Assembly (NCBI GenBank): GCA_009801015.1
Contig: VHZZ01000741.1
Span: 144,991-178,628, forward strand
Reading direction: 5' to 3'
Length of the DNA stretch: 33,638 bases
From: Silene noctiflora
Taxonomy: Eukaryota; Streptophyta; Magnoliopsida; Caryophyllales; Caryophyllaceae
Every line of letters starts with the position of its first letter. Positions within the stretch are counted from its first letter, which is position 1. The translations under genes and the position numbers were made by a program. The notes below the pieces were generated by a model. It saw only the letters and a program-made list of their open reading frames with translations, was not told the DNA's origin and did no database searches. Positions 33,080 through 33,638 of this stretch are shown in pieces.

Positions 33080-33638
33080 GACAGGTTTTAAAAAAGACTT
33101 TATGAAATTATGAATGAATTAAATTACATCAATCTATCGTGTACACAAACCATGGTTTAGATTGGACTCCTTCCAATAATTTTAAAGCACTACTAAAATT
33201 GTTTGGAGAAAAGTACCATCAACAAACAAAAAAACTTTATTATTACTATTCACTAGTCATCATCAATAGTGTCTTTCCAAAAACCTCGGTGTACCAATTG
33301 GAGTTGCATACAACAATTATTAATAAGTCTCTTTAAGCGACATTATTCGTCTTAAACTTACAAATATTACTTGTTTATTTAAAAATATATAAGAATCTTA
33401 TATGTGTAAATGGTATAATCAGGGGCGTCTAAGGCCACGGACGGCGGAACTGGGCCTTCGGTTTTGGCCACCGAATTTACAAGCTTTATTGATGAAACTT
33501 AATATAAACCTCGACGTATAGTACATTCGTACATTTATATCTGCACTACTACAATTTTAGGCTAGGAGGACGCCCTTTAGAGTACGGTTGGGAACGGAAC
33601 CGTCTTACATCAACCAAATAATTTTGGCGCCTTCACTG
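33080..33638. other. Window end, no gene seen
   Basis: It contains an AAGCGACATTATTCGTCTTA word near 33336, related to the AAGACGG repeats. A GC-richer stretch (33422-33470, GGGGCGTCTAAGGCCACGG) may be a TE edge, but I cannot name it. Confidence 0.3.

Noticed and set aside
1-33638. CRISPR arrays, operons, phage or rRNA genes
   Set aside because: No regularly spaced repeats with unique spacers were seen, and the split genes show nuclear plant DNA.

Overview
This is plant nuclear DNA. It is AT-rich, its two genes are split by GT-AG introns, and the space between them is filled with small transposable elements (MITEs, Helitrons, SINE-like and LINE pieces). The predicted proteins are of eudicot type. 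Repeated TACGGAGTA words and Stowaway-type CTCCCTCCGT ends would fit Caryophyllales, but that is only a weak guess. There is one ambiguous base, at 30243.

Two complete protein-coding genes can be reconstructed exon by exon, both on the minus strand. The first (3530-6660, seven coding exons, 446 aa) encodes an ACT-domain-repeat protein of the ACR family, closest to ACR3. The second (17840-24283, nine coding exons, 477 aa) encodes the E1-alpha subunit of the mitochondrial branched-chain 2-oxoacid dehydrogenase complex. It has a 3.9-kb first intron. Every exon junction was checked for GT/AG and for reading-frame continuity. Both proteins relate to amino-acid biology (ACT domains are typical amino-acid sensors; BCKDH breaks down Leu, Ile and Val), but they are about 11 kb apart and nothing suggests joint control.

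Layout. 1-3400: a MULE-like inverted-repeat element (about 93-1648) with a hAT-type MITE (844-1467) nested inside it, then a broken Helitron. 3400-6700: the ACR3-like gene. 6700-17700: intergenic DNA with Stowaway and hAT MITEs, a large fold-back (9628-10053), a truncated LINE (16936-17220) and an LTR-like stretch. 17700-24300: the BCKDH E1-alpha gene, with a MITE starting 16 nt past its stop codon and several repeats in intron 1. 24300-33638: no gene found; it holds two Helitrons with recognisable termini (25670-26249, 28330-28857), a GC-rich hAT element with target-site duplication (29863-30157), ACTGAA-rich MITEs and an (AT)28 microsatellite.

The observations most worth checking are a duplicated 5' splice donor just downstream of exon 6 of the E1-alpha gene, whose use would cause a premature stop, and the Helitron family with three related copies in the window. 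I saw no clear sign of a wholly new biological system.
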